Assembly (NCBI GenBank): GCA_966211815.1 | Contig: CBIHOD010000016.1 | Location: 4,502 to 68,501 of the forward strand | Direction of reading: 5' to 3' | Length of the DNA: 64,000 nucleotides | From: JANPCX01 sp966211815 | GTDB lineage: Bacteria > Pseudomonadota > Gammaproteobacteria > Burkholderiales > Burkholderiaceae_C | Shown: positions 53,501 to 61,914 of the stretch, piece by piece | How positions within the stretch are numbered: position 1 is the first letter of the stretch | Layout: every line of letters starts with the position of its first letter | Notes under the pieces: generated by a model | The model's input: the letters and a program-made list of their open reading frames with translations, nothing else | Database searches by the model: none | What the model was told of the DNA's origin: nothing | Made by a program: the position numbers and the translations under genes

Positions 53501-54454
53501 TCAGAGGGATGCGTCGTGGTCCGGCGCGGCGGGCCCCACCAGGGCCTGGTTGATCATGGCGCGGCTCAGCCGCGGCGCGACCAGCTCGGCGAAAGCGTAG
53601 ACGAAGCTGCGCAGGTAGGCGCCGCGCTTGAAGGCCATGCGGGCCACGTTGGCGCCGAAGAGGTGGCCGGCCGGCCGGGACACCAGGTCGCCGCCGGGCG
53701 GGTCGTCCCTGACGGCCATCTCCGACACGATGCCCACGCCCAGGCCGAGGCGGACATAGGTCTTGATGACGTCGGCGTCGATCGCCTCCAGCACGACGTT
53801 GGTCTTCAGCCGGTGCGCCTCGAATGTCTGGTCGATGCGGCTGCGCCCGGCGAACGACGGGTGGTAGGAGATGAGGGGTTCTTGCGCCAGCTGCTCCAGC
53901 GTGATGCGATCGGCCTGCGCGAACGGGTGGTGCGGCGGCACCACCACCACGTGGTGCCATTCATAGCAGGGCAGGGTGACGAGGTCGTCGTAATGGGCCA
54001 GGGACTCGGTGGCCATGCCGATCTCGGCCACGTCTTCGACCAGCATCTTGCCGACCTGCTCGGGCGTGCCCTGGTGCAGGCTGACATTGACTTTCGGGAA
54101 GCGCTTGCGGAGCAGGGCGATGGGCTCGGGCAGGACGTAGCGCGCCTGGTTGTGGGTGGTGGCGATGGACAGCGTGCCGGCGTCCTGCTGCGAGAACTCG
54201 CGCCCGATGCGCTTGAGGTTGTTGACCTCGCGCATGATGATTTCGATCGACTTGAGCACTTCCTCGCCGGGTTCTGTCACTCGGCGCAGGCGCTTGCCGT
54301 GGCGGGCGAAGATGTCCACCCCCAGCTCGCCCTCCAGTTCGAGGATGGCCTTGGAAATGCCGGGCTGGGAGGTGTGCAGCGCCTTGGCGGTTTCCGTCAG
54401 GTTGAGCTTCTGGCGCACGGCCTCTTGCACGAATCGGAACTGATGCAGGTTCAT
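53501..54454 (-). CDS. cysB: CysB-like LysR-family transcriptional regulator
   Basis: A 317-residue LysR regulator. The N-terminal winged helix-turn-helix (LNLTETAKALHTSQPGISKAILELEGELGVDIF) is of the CysB/Cbl kind, and the inducer-binding domain has SIATTHNQARYVLP with the Thr residues CysB uses to bind sulphate or O-acetylserine-type ligands, and YHPSFAGRSRID. It should control sulphate assimilation genes. Its start overlaps the cbiX stop by four bases. Naming as CysB rather than Cbl rests on wording and context. Confidence 0.88.
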   Translation of the reverse strand: MNLHQFRFVQEAVRQKLNLTETAKALHTSQPGISKAILELEGELGVDIFARHGKRLRRVTEPGEEVLKSIEIIMREVNNLKRIGREFSQQDAGTLSIATTHNQARYVLPEPIALLRKRFPKVNVSLHQGTPEQVGKMLVEDVAEIGMATESLAHYDDLVTLPCYEWHHVVVVPPHHPFAQADRITLEQLAQEPLISYHPSFAGRSRIDQTFEAHRLKTNVVLEAIDADVIKTYVRLGLGVGIVSEMAVRDDPPGGDLVSRPAGHLFGANVARMAFKRGAYLRSFVYAFAELVAPRLSRAMINQALVGPAAPDHDASL

Positions 54455-54834
54455 GGTGGTGGTGGGCCCGGTTGGATTCCTTCGAGCGCGGCGTCGGCCA
54501 TGGCTTGCACGACGCCTTCCATTTCGCCGACGGCCTGCCGCAGCCGCCACCGAACTTGCGGGTGCTTCCCGGCCAGGCGCGCCAGCAGCTCCGGCAGGTC
54601 CTTGCGGACATGGCCGCCGGCGCCCAGGAAGAGGGGCAGCACGTCCACGCGGGTGCAGCCGGCCCGCGCAAGCCCGGCGCCCGCGTCTTCGAGGCCGGGT
54701 TCCATGAATTCCAGGAAAGCCAGGGCCACCGGGGTGCCGGGCGCGGCGGCGCGCACACGGCGCAACACCTCCTCAAAAGGGGCGGCCCACCGGGGGTCGC
54801 GTGCGCCGTGCGCGAAGAGCATCAATCCTTGCAT
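54451..54834 (-). CDS. cbiX: Short CbiX/SirB-type sirohydrochlorin chelatase
   Basis: A 127-residue single-domain chelatase that inserts iron or cobalt into sirohydrochlorin. It shows LFAHGARDPRWAAPFE with the metal-binding His, LAFLEFMEPGLEDA, and VLPLFLGAGGHVRKDLP with the second His. The half-length form works as a homodimer. The four-base overlap with the CysB-like gene ties siroheme, the sulphite reductase cofactor, to sulphate regulation. Confidence 0.88.
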   Translation of the reverse strand: MQGLMLFAHGARDPRWAAPFEEVLRRVRAAAPGTPVALAFLEFMEPGLEDAGAGLARAGCTRVDVLPLFLGAGGHVRKDLPELLARLAGKHPQVRWRLRQAVGEMEGVVQAMADAALEGIQPGPPPP

Positions 54835-54878
54835 GGGGGTGGTCCGTGTGGCCGCTCGGAGCTGGGGCTGACCGGGCG

Positions 54879-56009
54879 TCAACGGTAACGGATCAGCCAG
54901 GTGAAGGCCGCCATCGAAAGCAGCAGGTAGAAGACGCTGGGCGTGGCGGCCACGATCCAGGGCGTCCAATTCTGCAGGATGCCCAGGTGCGAGGCCAGGT
55001 TGTTGAGCAGCACGAAGCTGATGCCCAGCATGATGCCGCCGAACACCTTCAGGCTGATGCCTTGGCCGCCGCGGGTGTGCATGTAGGCGAATGGCAGCGC
55101 CAGCCCCACCATCACCAGGCAGGCCAGCGGATAAAGCGCGCGTTTCCAGAACTGGATCTCGTGCCGCTGGGCCGCCTGCTCGTTCTCGGACAGATGGGCG
55201 ACATAGCGGGCCAGCTCGATCGTCGACATCGTGTTGAGCGGCATCACGGCGGCGGTGACCACATCGGCCGACAGCGTGCTGGACCATTGCATCGACAGCA
55301 GCTTCTCGGATGACACCGAAGTTGCCGCGCCGGAACCGTTCGCGCCCGGCCCATGAACCGGCCAGCGCGTGACGGCGACGCGGCTGAGCGTCCAGACCGC
55401 GGCCCGGTCGACGCTGGCCGACTCGGCGTGGATGCGCTGGACCAGGCGGTTCTTTTCGTCGAATTCGAAGATGCGGACCTGCCTGAGCTCGCCGCGGCTG
55501 CCGGTGCTGCCGACGTGGATCGAGTAGGAGCGCTCGCCGGCCGGCGTGCTTTGGCGGTCTTTCATCCAGGCGCCGGAGCGTCCGAGGTCGAGGCTGCCGC
55601 GGAAGCTGGCGCGCAACTCGGTGCCCAGGCGCTCGGTGGCGGGCGCGACGTAGTCGCCGACGAAAAAGGTCAGCAAGCCGAAGGCCAGCCCCAAGCTGGC
55701 CAGCAGGCCCAGCGCGCGGCCCGGGCCGAGGCCCGCCGTGCGCAGGATGGTGAATTCGGAGGACTGCGCCATCCGCGCCAGGGTGTAGATGGTGCCGATC
55801 AGCACGGCGATGGGCGCGAGTTCGTAAAGGTGCCCGGGCAGCTGCAACACGCAGTAGAGCAGGGCGTGCAGCGCGGTGTAGCCGCGCGCGCCCAGGTCGC
55901 CCATCTCCTGGACGAAGTCGATGAAGAAGAACAGCGACAAGAAGGCCAGGGCGACGAAGGCCACCGACGAGACGATGTCCGAGAAGAAGAGGCGGCGGAC
56001 GGTCTTCAT
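54879..56009 (-). CDS. lptG: LPS export permease LptG
   Basis: Inner-membrane component of the LptB2FG transporter that extracts lipopolysaccharide and pushes it across the periplasm. The 376-residue protein has three N-terminal transmembrane helices (including FVALAFLSLFFFIDFVQEM), a periplasmic jellyroll domain (~130-270), and three C-terminal helices. ATG 56009 overlaps the lptF stop (ATGA). Both permeases are encoded together with pepA divergent upstream, as in E. coli. Confidence 0.94.
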   Translation of the reverse strand: MKTVRRLFFSDIVSSVAFVALAFLSLFFFIDFVQEMGDLGARGYTALHALLYCVLQLPGHLYELAPIAVLIGTIYTLARMAQSSEFTILRTAGLGPGRALGLLASLGLAFGLLTFFVGDYVAPATERLGTELRASFRGSLDLGRSGAWMKDRQSTPAGERSYSIHVGSTGSRGELRQVRIFEFDEKNRLVQRIHAESASVDRAAVWTLSRVAVTRWPVHGPGANGSGAATSVSSEKLLSMQWSSTLSADVVTAAVMPLNTMSTIELARYVAHLSENEQAAQRHEIQFWKRALYPLACLVMVGLALPFAYMHTRGGQGISLKVFGGIMLGISFVLLNNLASHLGILQNWTPWIVAATPSVFYLLLSMAAFTWLIRYR

Positions 56010-57130
56010 GGCGCGCCCCTCGACCCGCCGGCCTTGGCCAGGCCGCGGCGCGCCGCCAGCCAGCCGCCCCAGCTGGCGGCGTTGTCCCGCCACCAGAGCA
56101 GGCCCAGCGCGAGCAGCAGCGCGCAGCCGTGCGTGGCCAACAGGGATTGGCCGAGGCCGAGTTTCCCGGACGCGACCCAGGCGTTGGAGAGGTTGATGAG
56201 GTTGTAGTAGACGATGAAGGTCAGCAGCGCCAGCAGCAGGTTCCAGTTGCTGGCGCGGCGGGGGTTGGTGGCCGACAGCCCGGTGCCCAGCAGCAGCAGG
56301 TTGGCGGCACCGAAGAACAGGCCGAGGCGCCAGACCAGCTCGCCCTGGTGCGCCGCCACCGGGTTGACGAGCAACTGCCAGGTCGACTGCGCCTTGGGTG
56401 GCAGGTCGGTGGTGTTGTAGAGCACGCGTTCCCCGGCCAGCACGCGGTAGGTCTCGAAACGCGAGATGCTGCGCTCGCCGGTGAGCAGGTTCTCCTCGTT
56501 GCGTTGCCCGTTCTGCAGCACCAGGAAACGGTCCTCGCCCACGGTTTCGATGTGGCCGCGCTGTGCGGTGGTGACCGATTCCTTGTCCTTGTCCGAAGTC
56601 AGGATGAAGACGTTGCGGCCTGTGCGGCCGTCGTCGCTGTCGCGTTCGATGAAGAAGACCCTGCGCCCGTCGCTGGAACTCTGGAACTGGCCCGCCGCCA
56701 CGCGCGACAGGTCGGAGCGCTGCTCGTAGCGGCTGCGCAGCTCCAGGCCGCGCTGGTTCACCCAGGGCCAGACGAACAAGGCCAGCAATCCGACCACCGC
56801 CAGCATCGGCCAGGCCATGCGCAGCACCGGCCGCACGAAGCGCGACAGGCTGGCGCCGCTGGCGAACCAGATCGTCATCTCGCTGTCGCGGTACATGCGG
56901 CCCAGCGTGGCGACGACGGAGATGAACAGCGACAGCGCCAGCATCGTGGGCAACTGGCCGAGGGCGGTGTAACCCAGGAAAAGCACCACGTCCTGCGGGG
57001 CGATGCGGCCGCCGGCGGCCTGCCCGAGGGTGCGGATCAGGAACATCGTCAGCACGATGGTGAGCACCACCACCAAGGTGGCGCTGAAGCCGCGGGCCAG
57101 CTCTCGGCGCAGGGTGGAATCGAATAACAT
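56006..57130 (-). CDS. lptF: LPS export permease LptF
   Basis: Partner of LptG in lipopolysaccharide export. The 374-residue protein starts MLFDSTLRRELARGFSATL, the typical LptF N-terminus, and has six transmembrane helices around a jellyroll domain (about 135-270). Only 30 bases separate its ATG from that of pepA on the other strand, so its promoter must extend into pepA. Confidence 0.94.
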   Translation of the reverse strand: MLFDSTLRRELARGFSATLVVVLTIVLTMFLIRTLGQAAGGRIAPQDVVLFLGYTALGQLPTMLALSLFISVVATLGRMYRDSEMTIWFASGASLSRFVRPVLRMAWPMLAVVGLLALFVWPWVNQRGLELRSRYEQRSDLSRVAAGQFQSSSDGRRVFFIERDSDDGRTGRNVFILTSDKDKESVTTAQRGHIETVGEDRFLVLQNGQRNEENLLTGERSISRFETYRVLAGERVLYNTTDLPPKAQSTWQLLVNPVAAHQGELVWRLGLFFGAANLLLLGTGLSATNPRRASNWNLLLALLTFIVYYNLINLSNAWVASGKLGLGQSLLATHGCALLLALGLLWWRDNAASWGGWLAARRGLAKAGGSRGAP

Positions 57131-57160
57131 CGTCGTTTGGATTTTGAACAGCGAGCGATT

Positions 57161-58642
57161 ATGGACTTCAAGCATCAGGTTGGCTCCGCGGCGCAATTGG
57201 GCGCAGTGGCCTGCGAGGCCTTGCTGCTGGTGGTGGCACCGGACCTGCTGGACGGCAAGGATCCGGCCCGCGTCGACCCGGCCCTCTCCGGCATCCTGGC
57301 CGAAGCGGTCAAGAGTGGCGACCTGGCCGCCAAGGCCGGCCGCACCCTCTACCTGCACCGGCCCGCGGGACTGCGCGCCCAGCGCGTGGTCGTCAGCGTG
57401 GCCGGCGGCGCCACCGCGAAAGCGTTCAAAGCGGCGCTGGGCCTCGGCCTGGCGGCGCTCAAGCCGGGTGGCGCGCGCCAGGTCGTGGTTGCCGCGGCTT
57501 TCCCGCTGGGGGCCGACCACGCCGAATGCCTGGTCGCCGCGGCGACCGACGCGCAATACATCTACCGCCACACCAAGCCGAGCGCGCCCGCCGAGCCGGC
57601 GTGGCAGCGGTTTTCGCTGCTTTGCGGCAAGGACGAGGCCAAGGCGGTCGCCGCCGGCCTGTCCCAGGGCCAGGCCATCGCCGCGGGCGTGCAACTGGCC
57701 CGCGAATGCGCCAACCGCCCCGCGAACCACTGCACGCCGAGCTACCTCGCCGAGCAGGCCAAGGCGCTGGCCAAGCAGCACGGGCTGAAGGCGCAGGTGC
57801 TCGACCGCAAGGCGGTCGAGAAGCTCGGCATGGGCTCGTTCCTGGCGGTGGCGCAGGGCTCCGAGGAGCCGCTGCGCTTCATCGTCCTGCAATACGAAGG
57901 CGCCCCCGGGAACGGGCGCAAACAGGCCTCGCCGCCGATCGTGCTGGTGGGCAAGGGCATCACTTTCGACACCGGCGGTATCTCGATCAAGCCCGCGGCC
58001 GAGATGGACGAGATGAAGTTCGACATGGGCGGCGCCGCCAGCGTGCTGGGCACGATGGCGGCGGTGGCGCGGATGAAGGCCAGGCTGAACCTGGTGGTGA
58101 TCATCCCCGCTTGCGAGAACATGCCGGACGGCCGGTCCGTCAAGCCGGGCGACGTGGTCAAGACCATGTCGGGCCAGACGGTCGAGGTGCTCAACACCGA
58201 CGCCGAGGGCCGTTTGATCCTGTGCGACGCGCTCACCTACGCCGAGCGTTTCAAGCCCCGGCTCGTGATCGACGTGGCGACCCTGACCGGCGCTTGCGTG
58301 GTGGCGCTGGGCGCGCAGCACTCCGGGCTGTTCACCGCCGACGACGAGCTTGCCGCCCAACTGCTCGCCGCCGGGCAGGCGTCGCTCGACACCTGCTGGC
58401 GCATGCCGCTGGACGATGAATACGACGAGGGCCTGAAGAGCAATTTCGCCGACATCGCCAACGTCGGGCCGCGGGCCGGCGGCGCCATCACCGCCGCCAT
58501 GTTCCTGAAGCGGTTCACCGGCGCCTACCGATGGGCCCACCTGGACATCGCGGGCACCGCCTGGAAGTCGGGCGCCGCCAAGGGCGGGACGGGCCGCCCC
58601 GTGCCGCTGCTCACGCATTTCCTGCTGAAGCAGCAGGCGTGA
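57161..58642 (+). CDS. pepA: Leucyl aminopeptidase PepA
   Basis: Cytosolic M17 aminopeptidase; the E. coli protein also binds DNA in plasmid recombination and carAB control. The 493-residue protein has the metal ligands Lys265, Asp270, Asp288, Asp347 and Glu349 in GKGITFDTGG, EMKFDMGGAA and NTDAEGRL, spaced as in E. coli PepA. The ATG at 57161 is favoured over a TTG at 57137. Confidence 0.96.
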   Translation: MDFKHQVGSAAQLGAVACEALLLVVAPDLLDGKDPARVDPALSGILAEAVKSGDLAAKAGRTLYLHRPAGLRAQRVVVSVAGGATAKAFKAALGLGLAALKPGGARQVVVAAAFPLGADHAECLVAAATDAQYIYRHTKPSAPAEPAWQRFSLLCGKDEAKAVAAGLSQGQAIAAGVQLARECANRPANHCTPSYLAEQAKALAKQHGLKAQVLDRKAVEKLGMGSFLAVAQGSEEPLRFIVLQYEGAPGNGRKQASPPIVLVGKGITFDTGGISIKPAAEMDEMKFDMGGAASVLGTMAAVARMKARLNLVVIIPACENMPDGRSVKPGDVVKTMSGQTVEVLNTDAEGRLILCDALTYAERFKPRLVIDVATLTGACVVALGAQHSGLFTADDELAAQLLAAGQASLDTCWRMPLDDEYDEGLKSNFADIANVGPRAGGAITAAMFLKRFTGAYRWAHLDIAGTAWKSGAAKGGTGRPVPLLTHFLLKQQA

Positions 58643-58709
58643 TGTCGCGGATGGCGCGGTCGGAAGCGAACGGCCGCTCCGGCCCCTCCTCCATTTCCCC
58701 GCCTCCTGC

Positions 58710-59150
58710 ATGACCAGCATCCAGTTCCATTTCAACGTTCCCGACCGGTTGGCCTACGCCTGCCGCCTTTTGCGCAAGGCCGCGCGGAAGGTCACCGGGA
58801 TCTCGGTGCTGGGCGACGAGGCGGAGCTGGACCGGTTGAACCGCCTCCTCTGGATGTTCGACCCCACCGAATTCCTCCCGCACGTCCTGCTGCGGCCCGG
58901 CCAGTCGGTGGCGCCGCGCCTGTCCGCCACGCCGGTCTGGCTGTTGACCCGTCTGGAGCAGTCCCCCGAGCAGCACACGACGCTCGTCAACCTGGGTGCC
59001 GGGCCCGTAGCGCCAATCGACCGCTATGAGCGCCTGGTGGAGATCGTCTCGAACGAGGCCGAGGACCGGGACGCCGCGCGCGCGCGCTGGCGCGACTACG
59101 CCGCCAGGGGGTACGCGATCGAGAAGTTCGAGGTGGGCGCTTCCGCATGA
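58710..59150 (+). CDS. holC: DNA polymerase III chi subunit
   Basis: A 146-residue protein of the clamp-loader complex that joins single-stranded-DNA-binding protein. It shows FHFNVPDRLAYACRLLRKA, LNRLLWMFDPTEFLPH and the YAIEKFEVG ending. Position after pepA is conserved in proteobacteria. The stop overlaps the next start (ATGA). Confidence 0.92.
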   Translation: MTSIQFHFNVPDRLAYACRLLRKAARKVTGISVLGDEAELDRLNRLLWMFDPTEFLPHVLLRPGQSVAPRLSATPVWLLTRLEQSPEQHTTLVNLGAGPVAPIDRYERLVEIVSNEAEDRDAARARWRDYAARGYAIEKFEVGASA

Positions 59151-59611
59151 ACCTCTTCAGATCGAACACGCCGCCCAGCCGCGTTCCCACCCTGACGGAA
59201 GTGGTGGACCTGGTGCCCATCGAAGACGGTGAAGCCGCCGCCGTCGTGCAGCCCGGGGTCGCCGGCCAGGAGCCCCCTCAAGCCGCCAAGCCCCGCACCG
59301 ATGTGATCGCCGGTGAGGCGGCCGCGCCCGTTGTTTCGACGCCGGCTCCCGTGCCTTTGGCCGCGCCGGACCTCCCCCAGCCAAGCGGCGAGTTGCCCTC
59401 CCATGACGAACTCGTCCGGCAGATCATGGGTGACATCCAGCGCCAAATCGACGCCATGCTCGAAGTGCGCATGAAGGAAACCCTGGCGCCCGCGATCACG
59501 CGCTTCACCGACGCCCTGGCTCGCGACACGCGGGCCGAATTGGGTGGGGTTTTGAAGGATGTCGTCACCCGCGCCGTGACACAAGCACTGACCAAACATC
59601 GCGCTAAATGA
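59147..59611 (+). CDS. Hypothetical protein coupled to holC
   Basis: A 154-residue protein. The N-terminal ~85 residues are Pro/Ala/Val-rich and likely disordered; the C-terminal ~65 form an amphipathic helix region (DELVRQIMGDIQRQIDAMLEVRMKETLAPAITRF). No signal peptide or membrane segment. The four-base overlap with holC and matching codon use support it as real. Position after holC suggests co-expression with the replication subunit. No family recognised. Confidence 0.7.
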   Translation: MNLFRSNTPPSRVPTLTEVVDLVPIEDGEAAAVVQPGVAGQEPPQAAKPRTDVIAGEAAAPVVSTPAPVPLAAPDLPQPSGELPSHDELVRQIMGDIQRQIDAMLEVRMKETLAPAITRFTDALARDTRAELGGVLKDVVTRAVTQALTKHRAK

Positions 59612-59859
59612 GCGCTATTGGTGCAATTCACCCCTAATTTGGGCGCCACCACACAAATCATCTGCCCAGCCTTGGGGTGGGCGTGGTTTTGTCGGTCATT
59701 CCGCAGCAACTCGATGTCGATTGCTGATGTTGTCAGAGGTTTCCCGATAGAGATTCGGATTTTTTTCGGTTATTGTTGCCGCCGTTTCGGATTCATCGAG
59801 CGAGCCGATTCAACCGTTTTTCGTTTTCTACTATTCGCTTTTACAACCCGGAGGTTCTC

Positions 59860-61002
59860 ATGCAAGTGAAATTGAACGTGATCGTGGGCGCGGCATTGTT
59901 GGCCCTTGGCGGCAGCGTTTTTGCCCAGGACCTGGTGGTCAAGATTGGTCACGTTGGCCCGACCAGCGGCGCGATTGCCCACTTGGGCAAGGACAACGAA
60001 ATGGGCGCCAAGATGGCGATCGACGAGCTCAACGCCAAGGGCGTGACGATCGGCGGCAAGAAGGCCAAGTTCGAACTCCTGGCGGAAGACGACGGCGCCG
60101 ATCCCAAGCAGGGCACGGCAGTGGCCCAGAAGCTGATGGACTCCAAGGTCAACGGCGTGGTCGGCCACCTGAACTCCGGCACCACCATCCCGGCGTCCAA
60201 GGTTTATTCCGATGCCGGCGTCCCGCAGATTTCCCCGTCCGCGACCAATCCCAAGTACACCCGCAACGGCTACAAGACCGCTTTCCGCCTGGTGGCCGAC
60301 GACGCACACCTGGGCGGCACCCTGGGCCGCTACGCGATCAACACCCTGAAGGGCAAGTCGATCGCCGTGATCGATGACCGCACCGCTTACGGCCAAGGTA
60401 TCGCCGAAGAGTTCGAGAAGGCGGTCAAGGCCGCCGGCGGTTCCATCGCCGAGCGCCAGTTCACCACCGACAAAGCCACCGACTTCACCGCCATCCTGAC
60501 CCAGATCAAGGGCAAGAAGCCCGACGTCGTGTTCTTCGGCGGCATGGACGCCGTGGCTGGCCCGATGATCCGCCAGATGAAGCAGCTGGGCATCGAAGCC
60601 AAGTTCCTCGGCGGCGACGGCATCTGCGGCACCGAGCTGCCGAAGCTGGCTGCCGGCGCGATGGCCGACGAACAAGTGGTCTGCGCCGAGGCGGGCGGCG
60701 TCGAAGGCCAGCAGAAGGCCGGCCTGGAGAAGTTCAAGGCCGACTTCAAGAAGAAGTTCAATGTGGACGTGCAGATCTATGCACCGTACGTCTATGACGC
60801 CGTCAACGTGATGGTCGCCGCCATGGTCAAGGCCGGTTCCGCCGAGCCGGCGAAGTACCTGCCGGCCCTGGCCGCCACCGACAACTACAAGGGCGTGACC
60901 GGCAACATCTCCTTCGACAACAAGGGCGACATCAAGAACGGCGCCTTGACCCTGTACACCTACAAGGGCGGCAAGCGCGAGGAAATCGGCGTTGTCCGCT
61001 GA
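59860..61002 (+). CDS. livK: Branched-chain amino-acid-type ABC transporter binding protein
   Basis: A 380-residue periplasmic binding protein of the LivJ/LivK type. The signal peptide ends near VFA-QDLV. The mature part shows KIGHVGPTSGAIAHLGKDNEMGAKMAIDELNAKG, GVVGHLNSGTTIPASKVYSDAGVPQISPSATNP, and VFFGGMDAVAGPMIRQMKQLG. A GGAGG lies before the ATG. The gene has a good terminator, so it is monocistronic; no permease genes adjoin. It could bind leucine-like amino acids or other small acids. Confidence 0.93.
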   Translation: MQVKLNVIVGAALLALGGSVFAQDLVVKIGHVGPTSGAIAHLGKDNEMGAKMAIDELNAKGVTIGGKKAKFELLAEDDGADPKQGTAVAQKLMDSKVNGVVGHLNSGTTIPASKVYSDAGVPQISPSATNPKYTRNGYKTAFRLVADDAHLGGTLGRYAINTLKGKSIAVIDDRTAYGQGIAEEFEKAVKAAGGSIAERQFTTDKATDFTAILTQIKGKKPDVVFFGGMDAVAGPMIRQMKQLGIEAKFLGGDGICGTELPKLAAGAMADEQVVCAEAGGVEGQQKAGLEKFKADFKKKFNVDVQIYAPYVYDAVNVMVAAMVKAGSAEPAKYLPALAATDNYKGVTGNISFDNKGDIKNGALTLYTYKGGKREEIGVVR

Positions 61003-61053
61003 TCGGTTTTCCGATCCGAACCGTTCCTCTTAGTTCAGGTCTCTAGGACTCAC

Positions 61054-61081
61054 AGGCACCCAGCGATGGGTGCCTTTTTTA
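61054..61081 (+). terminator. Rho-independent terminator after livK
   Basis: A 9-bp perfect stem (61054-61062 with 61067-61075), a GCGA tetraloop and a T-run to 61081, about 52 bases after the livK stop. Confidence 0.9.
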
Positions 61082-61168
61082 TTTCGCGACGCCGTCGGCG
61101 CCGCTCCGAGTCCCGGTCGGGTGGCGCGTCTTGCGCGGGCAAGGTCGGAGGGAAAAGCGACAGGCGAC

Positions 61169-61201
61169 AAAAAACCCCGAGGGCCTGTCGGCGCATCGGG
61201 G
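61169..61201 (-). terminator. Terminator of the rpmB-rpmG transcript
   Basis: On the minus strand the stem CCCCGA/TCGGGG (61196-61201 with 61175-61180) is followed by a U-run from the six A at 61169-61174. It lies about 40 bases after the rpmG stop. Confidence 0.65.
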
Positions 61202-61241
61202 CTTCTTGGTGGGAAAGAGTGAAGTGTCGACCGGTCGACGA

Positions 61242-61409
61242 TTACTTCAGCTTCGTTTCCTTGTACATCACATGCTTGCGCGCTTTCGGATCGAATTTCA
61301 TGATCTCGATCTTTTCAGGCGTGGTCTTCTTGTTCTTGTCGGTCGTGTAGAAGTGACCGGTGCCGGCAGAAGATTCCAGCTTGATTTTTTCGCGTCCACC
61401 TTTAGCCAT
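61242..61409 (-). CDS. rpmG: 50S ribosomal protein L33
   Basis: A 55-residue basic protein starting MAKGGREKIKLESSAGTGHF and ending HVMYKETKLK, the typical L33 sequence. The segment YTTDKNKKTTPEKIEIMKFDP is present; zinc cysteines are absent, as in the C-minus form common in proteobacteria. It follows rpmB after 18 bases and is clearly co-transcribed with it. Confidence 0.96.
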   Translation of the reverse strand: MAKGGREKIKLESSAGTGHFYTTDKNKKTTPEKIEIMKFDPKARKHVMYKETKLK

Positions 61410-61427
61410 GTCAGCTGCTCCTCAAGT

Positions 61428-61661
61428 TCACAGTTCGCCGCGGGCGCGCAGGTCGGCGACCACTTGGTCGATGCCGACCTTGTCGATCAAGCGCAGGGCG
61501 GCATTGGAGATGCGCAGGCGCACCCAGCGGTTTTCGGCTTCGAGCCAGAAACGGCGGTATTGCAGGTTGGGCAGGAACCGGCGCTTGGTTTTGTTGTTGG
61601 CGTGGGAGACGTTGTTTCCCACCATCGGGCCTTTGCCCGTTACTTGACAGACGCGTGCCAT
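61428..61661 (-). CDS. rpmB: 50S ribosomal protein L28
   Basis: A 77-residue protein starting MARVCQVTGKGPMVGNNVSH with NNKTKRRFLPNLQ and the WVRLRISNAALRLIDKVGID segment of L28. It leads the rpmB-rpmG pair, behind a structured ~160-base leader and a TATAAT promoter. Confidence 0.97.
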   Translation of the reverse strand: MARVCQVTGKGPMVGNNVSHANNKTKRRFLPNLQYRRFWLEAENRWVRLRISNAALRLIDKVGIDQVVADLRARGEL

Positions 61662-61757
61662 GACGCTTCTCCGTTCGAATCTTGTGTTTCAGAAGCAGCC
61701 ACCAACTCAAGATGCGCCGCGATGAGCGGCGCCAGGGTGGCAGCCGTGGTGCTTTGG

Positions 61758-61812
61758 AGCTGAATTTCCACAAGTGCTTCGAGTACTGCGGAAGTACTTC
61801 GAAAACTCAGCT
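61758..61812 (-). other. Structured leader of rpmB
   Basis: In the minus-strand RNA an 8-bp stem (61805-61812 with 61758-61765, one G-U pair) closes a domain that contains a second stem of AGTACT repeats (61793-61798 with 61782-61787) with a five-base loop. Ribosomal protein genes often use such leaders for feedback control; that role here is inferred. Confidence 0.45.
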
Positions 61813-61828
61813 TTTGGCAAAGACTACG

Positions 61829-61834
61829 ATTATA
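61829..61834 (-). promoter_or_regulatory. -10 box of the rpmB promoter
   Basis: A perfect TATAAT on the minus strand in an AT-rich patch. The -35 is weak (TTGTGG-like, 18-base spacer). Predicted start is near 61822, giving a leader of about 160 bases. Confidence 0.5.
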
Positions 61835-61914
61835 ACCATTTCTCGGACAAATCCACAAATAAGAGTGAGTCGCCAGGAAATTGCCGGGCCGCGGGGGCGG
61901 CCGCGGCATGCGGT

